Below, piece by piece: positions 11,600 to 30,179 of a stretch of 64,000 nucleotides of DNA (position 1 is its first letter; every line of letters starts with the position of its first letter). A program made the translations under genes and the position numbers. The DNA is taken from positions 13,489,628 to 13,553,627 of the forward strand of contig OX463783.1 of the NCBI GenBank assembly GCA_949825025.1. The letters are read 5' to 3'. The notes beneath the pieces were generated by a model, which was given only the letters and a program-made list of their open reading frames with translations, had not been told where the DNA came from and ran no database searches. The stretch comes from Siphlonurus alternatus (Eukaryota; Arthropoda; Insecta; Ephemeroptera; Siphlonuridae).

Positions 11600-13580
11600 G
11601 ATCAGAGCATGAATATATTATTATAATAGAATTAGATATACACAAGAGTGTAAATAAAATATGGAACTATCTCTATATATGAGAAATCCATTGAATTTTT
11701 GCATATTATACTCATAAACATTTAAAAAAATAGCCCGTATTAAGGTGTACTGTACACACTATATTATTTTAATTTAATCATTATGAATATTATATATTAT
11801 ATGCAATGTATATAATATATATTATGATTACTGAAGACTCTAATAAATTAAGCTTTTCAATTACACACTTGTTACGAGTAGGGTGTTTAAAATCTACAGT
11901 CATCTGGCAAAAGAGAAAAAAGTAATCATCAGTGACGTAGTTAAATAATTATATAGCTGCATGCATGGATAATTCACCTAATATATTGTTAAGAAGTTAA
12001 ATAATTATAGAGCCATGCAGTTATAAATGTATCCTCTCTTGTGAGATGACTACTGAAATTAATTATAAAATAATGAAAATAAAATAAACAATTTTTCATT
12101 TTCAATTTATTGTAATTATAAAAATATTTGCATACGTACGTCCGTTCACCAAAATACACCATATCATAATATAGTAACACAATTTATATTAATACATAAT
12201 ATTATATAGCTATTGCAAGATCAAAATATCATTTAATTAATTATATCAAAACATTTTCTAATGTAATGTCTAAAAGTTTAAATCATTTTTAACATAGAAA
12301 AAATCGTATACGTATCATATATATATTGTATTATATATATGTATAAAATTATTCAGTCTTTACTCAGTTAAAAAAATATATGTATAATTATACTTATGAA
12401 ATAACAGCAATGTAAATTTGTTGAAAAATACAACAAAAATACACGATATAATTATACTTAAATATTTTTTGCTTTAGAATGTAAGTGTCTTCACCTTGCA
12501 TTAAGTTTCAACATGAATTAAATTGAAAAACAGATCTTATGTTACATGTACATAGAATTTATATTTGCATAAAAACTTCGTGGTACTTATAGAACAATTA
12601 CATTTCTGACGCTATTGTATTATAGTAATTAAATAATATGAATAAGATAATAAAAAGTTACCCTGTAATGATAATATTATATTTCCGTTACCTTTATGTA
12701 AAGCACTACCACATTAAATTGCACAAAAACACCGAACTCCCATTTTTTGTTATTATAACTGATGGTATAATTAATTTAAAAAGTTTATCATTAAAAAAGA
12801 AAAACACATGTCCATTGCATAATAACATTTTCTTAGAATAATTCTTAAATAAAAATATTTATGTATATGTATAACTCACCGTCAGTTTGCCCACAATCAT
12901 TGGTAAAATACAAGTGTATATAAGTTAGCTAGTTATTTTGGCGCATTAAATACGGGCACGCGCGCTAGGTAGATTAGGGTTAACAATTAAATAAAGTGTT
13001 TTGATCTGAACATTTTCAAAAAGCTGCCTGAGAAGGAACATGAAAATGCATAATAGTGTCAAACTATTAAAAATATAATATATAGTTGGTTGTATTTTAT
13101 GCAATGTCAAATTCCAAAAAATATTGACATTATTACTGACTTCTGGATCGGTAAAAATAGCTCCCAGACTTACAAAAATATGTAAATAAATAATAATTGT
13201 TGTAAAGTATGTGGAACACATAATTAAATCGTACTTAATACTGCATTCTATAATTATATAGATATTTTCTTTGCATTAATTCTAATAAAAATAATACAAA
13301 TTTGTTTTAAATCTGTAATTTAAATAAGTAATCACCAAAAACATGAATGAAAGCAACCTTTAAAATACTAATATCATATAAGCTTATTTATGTGACTTGA
13401 TAAACAAAAAAGTATAATTATTTATCGGGTGGTATCTTTTCATGGAGAGGGCCGGGGGGAAGAGGTCATAAAAATGGGCAGGGGAGATTTGGACTCGCCC
13501 AAAGCTTAAAATGTATTCTCTATGGCCGCCACCAATACCCTATTATACCCTATTACCTTATACCCTATTACAGCTGCAAT
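11600..13580. other. AT-rich intergenic DNA, no gene seen
   Basis: No splice-bounded coding sequence. A 91-codon minus-strand frame at 12946-13221 is hydrophobic and rich in Phe, Ile and Leu, typical of AT-rich noise; I do not call it. Confidence 0.5.
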
Positions 13581-13586
13581 GGATCG

Positions 13587-13809
13587 AGTATCGACTTTAT
13601 TTTTTTTAATGCAAAAATGGATAAAAGTTATGCTACCCTGATATTTTTCAGATTTTTTACAGGCCGGAAACTATTTTTAAAAAATTATTGAAAGTCCTTT
13701 TTTAAAAATAGTTCCCGGTCTGTAAAAAATCTGAAAAAAAAAAATCAGGGTAGCATAACTTTGCACCCTCTATCCATTTCTGCAATAAAAAAAATGAGGT
13801 CGATACTCA
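13587..13809. repeat. Foldback family M1, short copy
   Basis: Arms GAGTATCGACTTTATT ... AATGAGGTCGATACTC with the internal family sequence (AAATGGATA, TTATGCTACCCTGAT, AAAATTATTGAAAGTCCTTTTT). The apex with the CRE-like palindrome found in other copies is deleted here. Confidence 0.8.
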
Positions 13810-13867
13810 ATTAGGCTATATAATATACAATATACACGACCTTTTGATTATAAAAGAATACCTCAGG

Positions 13868-13976
13868 GTGGATTCACAAAGATTTAACCACAATTTAGTT
13901 ACTATTTAATTAAGGTTGCACTTTTTTAAGACTAAATACGCAAGCTTTAGTTAAATGTGGTTTTCAGTTTAAACGC
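13868..13976. repeat. Foldback family M3 (ATTCACRAAG), degenerate copy
   Basis: GTGGATTCACAAAGATTTAAC opens a short inverted repeat with the TTAACCACAATTTAG / TTTAGTTAAATGTGGTT pairing typical of this family. Confidence 0.5.
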
Positions 13977-13989
13977 ATTGCTCTGATCC

Positions 13990-15838
13990 TTATAAATTAT
14001 GAATTTTTCTACGATGAATATTAAGGAGATAATTAGATTTTGCAGAATATTTACATTTATCACACGGAAATAATCGTTCTGCGTGAGTTTTCCTCACATG
14101 TTGGTGAAGATATATTTTTGATTTGTAAACTTTATTGCAAATCTCACATTTTACCTCATCTTGTGATGTCGCATGTACTGTCAAAATATGTTCTATCAAA
14201 TCACAATTTGTCTTGAAAGATTTGGAACATTTATTACATTTATGTTTACGTACATCACCACTATGTACTCTTTCTATGTGAACTTTGAGATTTTCCTTGT
14301 TTTTAAACAGATTACCACATTCATGACATTTTATAATACTTTTTTCATGTTTTTTAACATGGCTATTACGATAAGAAGAAGTACGAAATACTTTTAAACA
14401 TATTGGACATTTATAATTACAACCATCAGAGTGAAATAATTTCTTATGATTATATAAACCTTGTAACTGTCTGAACTTTCTATCACATAAATTACACGTA
14501 AATTTCGGTTCATCATGAGTTTTCATATGACTTAAAAGATAACTATTTTTAGCAAATGATTTGTGGCACAGTTTACATTTATATGGTCGCTCGACACCAT
14601 GAGTCGCCATAAAATGGACTTTTAATATAGCAGGAAATCGAAAACTTTTATTGCAAATTTCACATATTCTTGATTCATTAGAGTAAAAACCTCGCTTTTT
14701 CCTGGTTCCTTTTTTACTTTCATTATTATTTTCTTTTAAAGTTTTATCAGAATCAATATTATTATTTTCATACTTTAAAATATTGTAGTCAAATTTAGAA
14801 TTAAAAGGTGATAACGACCTTTTTTTTGCTTCTAAAACGTTTTGTGATTTGTTCGAAGTGGAGGACGGGTGATTAATCTGACCTGAAATGGAAAATAACT
14901 AAATTAATTATAAAAAAAAAAAAAAAAAAAACATTCTCAAAGACGCGTCAAATGCAGAGTCTCTCTAACGAACTTGTCTATATAATCCTACTCTGAGTAC
15001 TCTGTTGTATTGGTGTATAGTAACATATAATAATATATACTATAGCACATTGGCATGCAATAATAACAATTAAACCACGTCTTGGAGAATGGAGTATCGA
15101 CTATCGACCTCAATTTTTTTATTGCAGAAATGGATAGAGCGTGCAAAGTTATGCTGCCTTGATTTTTTTTTTAGAGCCCGGAAAGTATTTTTAAAAAATT
15201 ATTGAAAGTTCTTTTTGTGACGTCACGATACGCCGCTCCTTAAGAAAAAGATAGAGCTTGCCGCGGCGTGACGTCACAAAAAGGGCTTTCAATAATTTTT
15301 TAAAAATACTTCCCGGGCTCTGAAAAATCTGAAAAAAATCAGGATAGCATAACTTTGCACCCTCTATCCATTTCTGCAATAAAAAAAAATTGAGGTTGAT
15401 ACTCCATTTCAGCGCGAAAAATAAACATGATTAGGGCAATTCACGAAAGGAGTTATCCAGGTTTCTCACTGATCATAAATTTTAGTGCCATTGAATTAAG
15501 GCTTGCGCTAAAACACGGTTATAATATTAGTGAGAAACTTGGATAACTTTAATGATAAACACAAATGGGTGCTATTCACGAAGCAGTTAATTAGCCAGGT
15601 TTCTAACCACGTTTAACACGTTAACAGGTAAAGTTATAATAAACGTGGTTAGGAAGCTAAACGTGGTTAGAAACCTGTCTAACTTCTTCGTGAATTGTAC
15701 TCAATATATGAATATAACATTACGTATAATATGACCAGGGTCTCTTACCTTCTAGCTCGAAGGAGCTCTCTGCCCTGCCCTTCAGAGGGATGCCACGCCC
15801 ACTTGCAGCTCTACGATCCATCCTCGAGTCTTGCTCGT
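13990..15838 (-). CDS. ZF-A: C2H2 zinc-finger protein, eight fingers
   Basis: Two exons are supported: 15838-15749, then 14882-13990 (acceptor CATTTCAG, donor GTAAGA). From the ATG at 15821 the product is 321 aa. The 90-base upstream exon is open throughout and has phase 1 at both ends, so the ATG may be internal and further 5' exons may exist. A Ser/Lys/Asn-rich linker is followed by eight canonical C-x2-C-x12-H-x3/4-H fingers, from CEICNKSF to CDKCKYSAKSNYLLNIHRRKIH. Krueppel-type arrays usually bind DNA in the nucleus; no SCAN, KRAB, BTB or ZAD domain is visible. The intron contains an M1 foldback. The gene is separated from the other zinc-finger units by the P450 on the opposite strand. 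Function is not identified. Confidence 0.85.
15091..15405. repeat. Foldback family M1 in ZF-A intron
   Basis: About 315 bases, GGAGTATCGAC ... GTTGATACTCC, with both arms complete and two TGACGTCA palindromes flanking the apex (near 15218 and 15266). Best-preserved copy together with 48366-48680. Confidence 0.9.
15433..15701. repeat. Two adjacent M3 foldbacks in ZF-A intron
   Basis: 15433-15552 (AGGGCAATTCACGAAAGG...) and 15567-15701 (GGGTGCTATTCACGAAGCAG ... TTCTTCGTGAATTGTAC) are short palindromic elements with the TTAACCACGTTTA / AAACGTGGTTA core seen at 18585 and 19034. Confidence 0.75.
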
Positions 15839-16727
15839 CTGTAATCAACATGACCTCAGTGTTAATAATCAATCCTATCCAGTAATATTTAATATACAAC
15901 CCATACCAAGTTTTATGTAGAGTTAATTGTAATATTAAATTTAATTAACAATTTCATTACACAGAAAACAGTATACTTATATAGGGAGGATTTCTGTGAA
16001 TTTGCTTTTTTTTTTTTTTTTTACAATTCATACTTTTGATATTTGTGACTTTTTTTTTAAAGCAAGATTTCTATTCAATCTAACTGTAAGTATGTAGCAC
16101 ACATATTTACAATACATATCGGGAAAAAATACACAATCATGCTCACCAGATAATTGACACCAATTGTACAAGAACTTGAACGTAAATATGAATTCATTTC
16201 CAGAGTTCGATCAATACTTTTGCAATGTGTTAAATATATGTATAAATTATGATCTACGAGACATTTTTCATCAATCTCCGCTAGAAATGCAAGGAGAAAT
16301 ATGTAAATAATTAAATTTATAATTAATTAATAGTAAAAATAATAATATAATTAATTGTTTAATTATATATATGTCTTTAGTTTTATGATAATGTCTGTAT
16401 AATTTTGTACAATAATTAATATTGCAAAATTTCAACAACAATTATTAATTACAATAATTACATATTTTATTAGAGAAGCTAGTTCAGTATCAGTAATTAT
16501 TTTGCTTTCCTTATAATATATATCCGATTATATTTAATATTTCTCTGAATCAAGCTGACAGAGTAGAAAATCGTAGTTAAAACTGTCTTATATTTCTATA
16601 AGTGCATTACGATAAAACTATATAAATGCCCTCATTAAATAAATCAAAGTGACAAGGAAAACCAGTGTTGCTCAAAGTTAATAACTGCAGGCTCAACGCA
16701 GCGCACGTTAGTGTAGGTCAGGACAGC

Positions 16728-23601
<6,874 letters not shown>

Positions 23602-23891
23602 GGTGTAATAACGAAATTCAAGGGAAAAGTTGAGCAGTACGATCAAGATTATTTTAACGAGCGGGGAAAGATTTACAGTTAGTCTGAAATTTCGAGGATA
23701 GTTTACGTCTTTTGAATATTCCATTTCTCTTTCATTTCTTTGCCCGATTTTGACCCTGATAGGGAGACTTGAGTACCTAATATGATAAGTAACACCATGC
23801 AGCAGTTAAAATACATATTAATAACTTGTAAATTTGAAAATTATAACTTAGCTTTCCAGTTCTATTTTTTTTTATCGATGATATAATTTTC

Positions 23892-23897
23892 AATAAA
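23892..23897 (+). terminator. Candidate P450 poly(A) signal
   Basis: First AATAAA after the P450 stop, giving a 3' UTR of about 300 bases. Confidence 0.5.
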
Positions 23898-24365
23898 ATA
23901 GAAGATTTTTTTAATTATTAATTTAATGCTTTATCTCAACTTTATTTTATATTATGTGCAATTAAATTTAATTCATGGAAATTTAAAGTATTATTATTTT
24001 TGTCCATAATTTATTTAATGCATACAACAAATCATTACTTACTTACATCCACAGAATTATAAATACTGTATTTTTCAGCACTGTCTACCACCATATAAAT
24101 ATAATTCTACATTTTATGACGATAGAATTCTAATTTAGATTATTGCAAAACAATCTACAGTTCTATTACTAAAATGTAACAAAAAAGTAAACACAAATCG
24201 TACAGTAATCTGTTCGTAAACTTTGAAACTGATCTGTACAAGATTTACTTATCTGTCTTGAACATAAGGTCGAACGAGTACTGAAAGTGTATAATACAGA
24301 ATAGGGTTTACGAACAGTTTTAATATATACAGAAGCCATTAAAATATACTGCCAGAGTTTTCATG

Positions 24366-24534
24366 TACCGAAAGGATCTTAAAAAATGCCTATTTGTTTA
24401 CATGGTATCGGCAACGATGTGTATTGAATTTGAGGAGATAAGATCAGTCGATGTGCTTCCTCTTATCACTTAATGCCTTGATGCCAAACGTCTTTTATGA
24501 CGTCACCCATGCATGTTATACGATCCCGTCTGTA
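24366..24534. repeat. MITE family M2, opposite internal orientation
   Basis: TACCGAAAGGATCTTAAAAAATGCC ... TATACGATCCCGTCTGTA. The internal order is the reverse of the 23211 copy; one TGACGTCA. Confidence 0.8.
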
Positions 24535-25345
24535 TACTTGGGAACAGCACGAACGTTACCTTTGCCTGATTTGCTAGAGTTGCAGCTCTAAAAGATACAA
24601 GGAGATGCAGATTTTGCATTTTCGAAGAGGTAATCCAAAAATTTACATTACCATATATTATATTTACACAGACTGCATGAAAACACCCACAAGTATGCAG
24701 AGCAAAGGTAGATTTTTTTCCCGAGGTGTACATAAAACAAAGTCATAACTTTGTAATCTTAAAATTAAACAACCAGTTCTATACAATCATCAAAATAAAA
24801 AATACGTAGAGAGCGCATACTTGAAAATTTTAAATAATATTTGCATGTACGACTGTACTGGTTGCATACTCACAAAGGGAAACAGGGATGGAAATACATT
24901 AAATTAATAAATATTGGTGTTAAGTTGATGATTTTATGTAAAATTGTACATTTTATTGTATTTATTTATTTATTGATGATCAATTTTCAAAAAGAATCTT
25001 AGCATAAAAACAACAATGCTATGGGAAAAGAAAAATGTACACGTATATACACAGAAATTAGAAAAATGAATTTGATTTACAATTAAAATGATCAATACTT
25101 ACTTACATCTTTTATACATGTATATTATATTAAAAATTATTAATAATTTTACTGTATTTCCAATCAAATTGTATTAAATGAGCATGAAAAAAAAGTAAAT
25201 TTAATTATACAGTTTACAGCTAAATTCAGAGAATGTACAACTTTTTATTTTGTCTTATGAACTTCTCGCCTATGTCTTTTTACCCTAGCTCTAATAGTTG
25301 ACTTATAACTACAAAGATTACATTTAAACCTTGGCTCACTACTTT

Positions 25346-25417
25346 CAGAACCAAAAAGGTGTGCCCCTGAATAGCATACAAGTTCCATAAGAAGAGGGGC
25401 ACACCTTTTTGGTTCTG
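25346..25417. repeat. Perfect 23-base inverted repeat inside ZF-B
   Basis: CAGAACCAAAAAGGTGTGCC... (25346-25368) and its exact inverse (25395-25417) with a 26-base loop. It lies just before the last finger of ZF-B, interrupting the array. Confidence 0.85.
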
Positions 25418-25722
25418 ATAGTATTGATAGTATGTACTCTGTACACATGACTTCTAACATCCATTATTGTTTTAAAATATATTATATTTCACAATGATCA
25501 CATTTAACATTTTTTTCGGTAATTTCATGCATTCTTATAATATGTGCTTTCAGTACAGAATGGTTTTTAAAAGTTTTAGAACATATTTTGCAATTAAGGC
25601 AACACTCGGTCACTGTGATATCTCATTGTGTGCTCCCGGAGACCTGTTTTTTGTTTAAACATTTTATTACATAGTTTACATTTAAATGTTGGTTCTCCAT
25701 GAATCAACTCGTGGTGTCTTAA

Positions 25723-26112
25723 GGTAGAGATAACGTCGAACAGCTGTTCGACGTAATCCCCTTTGATTAACATGTAAACCTTAGCAAATTGACAAAAATT
25801 CTGAAATTTTTTTGAGAGGCAGATATTAGTGCCTAAAAGCCATAGCAAAAGTTTCAAAAACATTTAACGAGACGATTTTTTTAAATAAATTTTTTAGTTT
25901 GGCTCTCCATGGGAATTAAAGCCCTATGCTGAAAATTAAAAAAATTAATTAAAAAAAAATCGGCTCGTTAAATCGTTTTGAAATTTTTTCTATGGCTTTT
26001 AGGCACTAATATCTGCCTCTCAAAAAAATTTCAGAATTTTTGTCAATTTGCTAAGGTTTACATGTTAATCAAAGGGCATTACGTCGAACAGCTGTTCGGC
26101 GTTATCTCTACC
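25723..26112. repeat. TTAA-flanked foldback MITE inserted in ZF-B
   Basis: GGTAGAGATAACGTCGAACAG ... CTGTTCGGCGTTATCTCTACC, 390 bases, with TTAA at 25719-25722 and 26113-26116. Same family as 35349-35737 and the outer shell of 41938-44655. It lies between the F and His parts of one finger; the frames on the two sides differ by one base, so decay also occurred outside the insertion. Confidence 0.92.
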
Positions 26113-26490
26113 TTAAATCTTCTGCAGGGCCGTGCGAAACTTTTATCACAATAGTTACATTTTAATGGTTTTTCTTTTGTATGTATTCTTAAATGTAACT
26201 TGAGAGTTGATGGCCCATTGAATATTTTCTTACAAAATGTACATCGATTTATTGAATTAATTCTTCGGCATTTGTGAAGGTAATTCAGTTTCATGAATTG
26301 ATTTTAAATGTCTTCGTAAATTACCAAAGGCGTTAAATTTCTTATTGCATATTTGACATAATTTATTTGGTTCTTGATGTAAAATTGTGTTTTTTCAAAT
26401 AAGTTTTAGTTTTATAAGATTTCAAAACATGTATGTTGCATTGATGTTGTCGTGTTTTTATATGACTTTTCATATGAGCAACAATTTGGC

Positions 26491-26672
26491 CAAGGGCGGA
26501 TCCAGCCCGCGGCTTTGGGGGGGGGGGGGGCGGTGCCCTATCCCGCAATGTTAAATTTTGGAGTGGGAGGGAGTGCGATGGGTGGTGGGTGGTAATACCT
26601 TCAATGTATTTTTGGACCTTTTTGGGGGGGGGGGGCGATCGCCCCCATCGCCCCCCCTTGGATCCGCGCCTG
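26491..26672. mobile_element. hAT-type MITE inserted in a ZF-B finger
   Basis: 182 bases, ends CAAGGGCGGATCCAGCC ... CCTTGGATCCGCGCCTG, flanked by a perfect 8-bp duplication AATTTGGC (26483-26490, 26673-26680). The 8-bp duplication and CA...TG ends fit the hAT superfamily. Internally G/C-homopolymer rich. With one duplication copy and the element ignored, the finger reads across in frame. Confidence 0.93.
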
Positions 26673-27902
26673 AATTTGGCTACGAAGTTTAAAACTTTTA
26701 AGGCATTCAGCACATTTAAAAGGCAAATTTAGCTGTTGTTTAGGTTTTTCTTTATTAATGTGCATTTTAAAAATATGCTTCTGAAGGCTGGATCTATATC
26801 TATATATATCTATAGATATATCTATATCTATAGCTTCATATTGCATTGAGGCACATGCTAATTTTGGTTCTTCATGCACTGATTTATGTCTTATTAAATT
26901 ACGCATTGTTTTGAAAGATTTGGGACAAAGTTCGTTCTCCGTATATGAGTTTCTAACTCTTGGGGTTTAATTACCATACAATTATATTGTATTATGTATT
27001 AATGTATATGTGTTTTCTTCATGAATAAACAAATGTAAAAAAAAAAAAAAAGTTCACATAAAAATTGTTCATAATTTGAATGAATTTCTTTGTGTTGTTG
27101 CAAATATGAATGATTTTTTTTAAACAGTTTTGAACAAAACCTGCACTGATATCTTTTAATATCATAAACATGAAAAGTCTTAATATGGTTTTCTATACCA
27201 TTATTACCATGTTTGCTTTTAAATTTTTCAAGACATAAATCACAAGAATATTTATGTTCTTCATGTGATATCATATGTGCTTTTACTGCTTTTAAATAAC
27301 ATTGAAAGTTATATTTCTTATCACAAATATTACAATTACATCTTTTGTTTATTTTGACGCTTAGATTTTTGTGTTTGATAAATTGATTTTCAATTTAATA
27401 ATTTTATATTTTGTAGAAGGTTTATTTTTTTATGTCAAGGTAGTATGTGATGGTTCTATTGGAGGATTGATGACCGTCCTAGATTGAGTCTTGCAAGATG
27501 ATTCAGATGAAATATCTGTACCTTAAAAAAAAAGAATTAACTAATTAATTATAACTAACTATTAACTAACTAGTTTCAATATATACGGATTCACAAAGGT
27601 ATATAAACAGTAGGTATATTGATTTGGATAAAGAAAATCGAGTCATGAATTGTCCACTTTTTTCAGAATTTTTGGAACTCTCTAGCACCCTCAAAATCGA
27701 GGGAAAAGACACAGTGACGTCATAATAATGCAACGATTATTTTTTTTTCTATGCTTGTTTGTTAAATATTTGCATGACGCATGACTATAACGTCACAAAG
27801 TTTTATAAAGTTGTTTAAAAAATATATGAAAAAAAATGACTCGAGTTTCTCTACCCAAATAAGCAATAAAAAACTTAAATGCAGGTTGTCCATTGTTGAC
27901 TA

Positions 27903-28010
27903 GAGAGGCGCAATTCACCAAAGTTAACCAGATTTTTAACTATCCACGGTTGAGTTATTCTGACGCTAACCGTGGTTAATTATAAACCTGGTGGAACTTT
28001 AATTATTTTT
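27903..28010. repeat. M3-like foldback
   Basis: GGCGCAATTCACCAAAGTTAACC ... with ACCACGGTT/AACCGTGGTTAA cores inverted around the centre; right end degenerate. Confidence 0.5.
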
Positions 28011-28742
28011 ATTAATAACGTCCCGTAATATCAGGTCTTAGCTTTACATACTAAAAAATTTCTAAAACTACACTAACACTACTTAAGGAAAATTAAAAGT
28101 GCCATGGGAATTGGATTAGGTTAAAAGACACATTAACTGGGCTGCCATATAAATATATAATACTGAATATTTTGCAAGCTTCATTGATTTATTATATTTT
28201 TTATGAAGTGTTCAAAATTATTGTAAATTTAAAAAATAAATCAATATGTTTTTCTGAGTTAAGAATTTTATTTAATTTCGATTTATAAACTTTACAATTT
28301 AAATATTATACAATGATTCAAAACGAATGTGAGAAAGTGTTGCATAACATTTTTTCCAGTTTTCTTTTCTTTTTGTGTGTGCAAATATGGATAATACATA
28401 AAAAATTACCTCTGCAAGCACTGATTTTTAAAACATATAATTATTTATATAACTGCAGATTTTAGTAGAAGTAACGCTAATAAATTTACAAAGGTAGCAC
28501 TCGAGTGAACAAATTCACAAAAATTATAGTATGTATACTGAATTTGATACATATTGTTTGTTGATAATAACTATAATAAAATAATTTTTAAATTATTTAC
28601 AGTTCCGAAAGTATATAAGCAAGCATTTTTCTTTTTTTTTTTAAATTAATTGTTTTATATTTATTAAATCAAAACGCTAACACAGAAGATAATCATATTT
28701 TGTATGGTGCACAGGCATTTATTAAATTATTTTCTGTACATT

Positions 28743-29461
28743 TTAAATCATGTGTCGATTCATTATATGAATTCTCAACGTTGTTTTTCGCTTGGTAACA
28801 AAATTGCAATAATCACATTGAAATGTTTTATTGGAATGACCATTTTTTATATGAACTAGTAAATAACTTTTAGCTTTAAATACTTTCATACAAATATTAC
28901 ATTTAAATATCTGAGCTACTAAAGGATGTATATTACGTTTATGTCTATTCAAATCTCTTTCGGTGATATATGTAAAACCACATTTATCACACTTATAATT
29001 TCGTGAACCATTACTATGGAATCTTTGAATGTGTATTTGTAACTCAGATTTTGTGTAAAATTTTCTTTTACACTTTTTACAGGGGAATTTTGGTTTACCA
29101 TGTCTTTTATTATGATGATTTAAAGTTGAAAGCGTGGGATAGCTCATTGAACATATATTACAATTATACGAATACAAGCTTGTATGTATATTTATGTGTA
29201 TTAGCAATGATGCTCTATTGTTAAATATTTTTTGACAGAATTTACATTTATGTATTGTTTTATGCATAAATTTAATATGATTTCGTAAATTAATTATATT
29301 CTTTAATATTTTATTACATATTTTACATTTAAAATTATTTTCTTTCTGTTTCGATTGGCTTGGGATTGAAGTATTAGCAGTTTCATTTTCTCTCGTTTCT
29401 TGCAGATTTGATGCTTTTTCTCCTTCGGATGGATTTGAAGACGGAATTTGTTTGTCAATTC
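28743..29461 (-). CDS. ZF-C: C2H2 zinc-finger terminal exon, seven fingers
   Basis: One exon from the acceptor CTTCTCAG (first base 29461) to the stop at 28743, giving 238 full codons after two phase-1 bases. A hydrophilic, Ser/Glu/Lys-rich linker precedes seven fingers: CKICNKILKNIINLRNH, CKFCQKIFNNRASLLIH, CNICSMSYPTLSTLNHH, CKKCKRKFYTKSELQIH, CDKCGFTYITERDLNRH, CNICMKVFKAKSYLLVH and CDYCNFVTKRKTTLRIH. The first Met lies within the array, so a 5' exon must supply the start; none is evident nearby. AT-rich codon use, and shorter than the other units. Presumed nuclear DNA-binding protein; target unknown. Confidence 0.82.
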
Positions 29462-29596
29462 CTGAGAAGAAAAATTAATTAATTATATTTATTACTATTT
29501 CCAGGCAAATTTAAATTTAAGAGTTAATAAATTCTCAGCAAATGTGTGTTTTTTTATACTGATGCATACTTGCTATGTAGGGCTAAAGACTATATT

Positions 29597-29729
29597 ACAC
29601 GATACAATTTTTCTGATTATTGTATACAATTTTTCCTTGCAAGAAAATTTCCTCTCAATACAAATAAATGGAGATTAAATTTTCTTGTAAGGAAAAATTG
29701 TATACAATAATCAGAAATATTGTATCGTG
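29597..29729. repeat. Foldback repeat
   Basis: ACACGATACAATTTTTCTGA ... TCAGAAATATTGTATCGTG, arms of about 55 bases with a short centre. A weakly similar, eroded copy is at about 43265-43430. Confidence 0.75.
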
Positions 29730-29848
29730 GCTTAAGAAATTATACTGTACACTCGTCGCCTTGGAAAACTTAATTATAAGAGCATGGTGATTACAATGAT
29801 GTACTTTTTCAATTGACGAATGCACGTTTAACAATATTCATTATCAAT

Positions 29849-30174
29849 GCAGTATCGACCTCAATGTTTTTTATTGCTGAAATGGATAGAGGGTGCAAAG
29901 TAATGCTTTTCTGTTTTTTTTTTTCAGATTTTTTACAGCCCTGGAAGTATTTTAAAAAAAATATTGAAAGTCCTTTTTGTGACGTCACACGGTGGCAAGT
30001 CCTATCCTTTTCTTAAGGAGAGACGCCTCGTGACGTCACAAAAAGGACTTTCAATAATTTTTTAAAAATACTTCCAAGACTGTAAAGAATCTGAAAAAAA
30101 AAAAAAAATCAGGGTAGCATAACTTTGCAACCTCTAACCATTTCTGTAATAAAGAAAATTGAGGTCGATACTCC
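29849..30174. repeat. Foldback family M1
   Basis: CAGTATCGACCTCAATG ... TTGAGGTCGATACTCC, with both arms and two TGACGTCA sites near 29979 and 30032. Confidence 0.9.
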
Positions 30175-30179
30175 GCATG

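Larger units (their letters stand above)
25245..27521 (-). pseudogene. ZF-B: decayed C2H2 zinc-finger gene with three insertions
   Basis: The remains of a long zinc-finger exon are spread over all three minus-strand frames. A weak acceptor (TTTTAAG, exon from 27521) starts a phase-1 linker that hits a stop after about 28 codons. Recognisable fingers follow, for example CDLCLEKFKSKHGNNGIENH, CRFCSKLFKKNHSYLQQH, CAECLKSFKLRSQI|, [34 protein letters not shown] and CNLCSYKSTIRARVKRH. Breaks include many frameshifts, an ATAGAT repeat in one finger (26795-26832), a hAT-type insertion (26491-26672), a TTAA foldback (25723-26112) and a perfect hairpin (25346-25417). Order and orientation match the other units. 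Certainly non-coding as it stands. Confidence 0.88.

Noticed and set aside
12946..13221. 91-codon hydrophobic minus-strand ORF
   Set aside because: Phe/Ile/Leu-rich as expected of AT-rich noise; no splice or promoter context.
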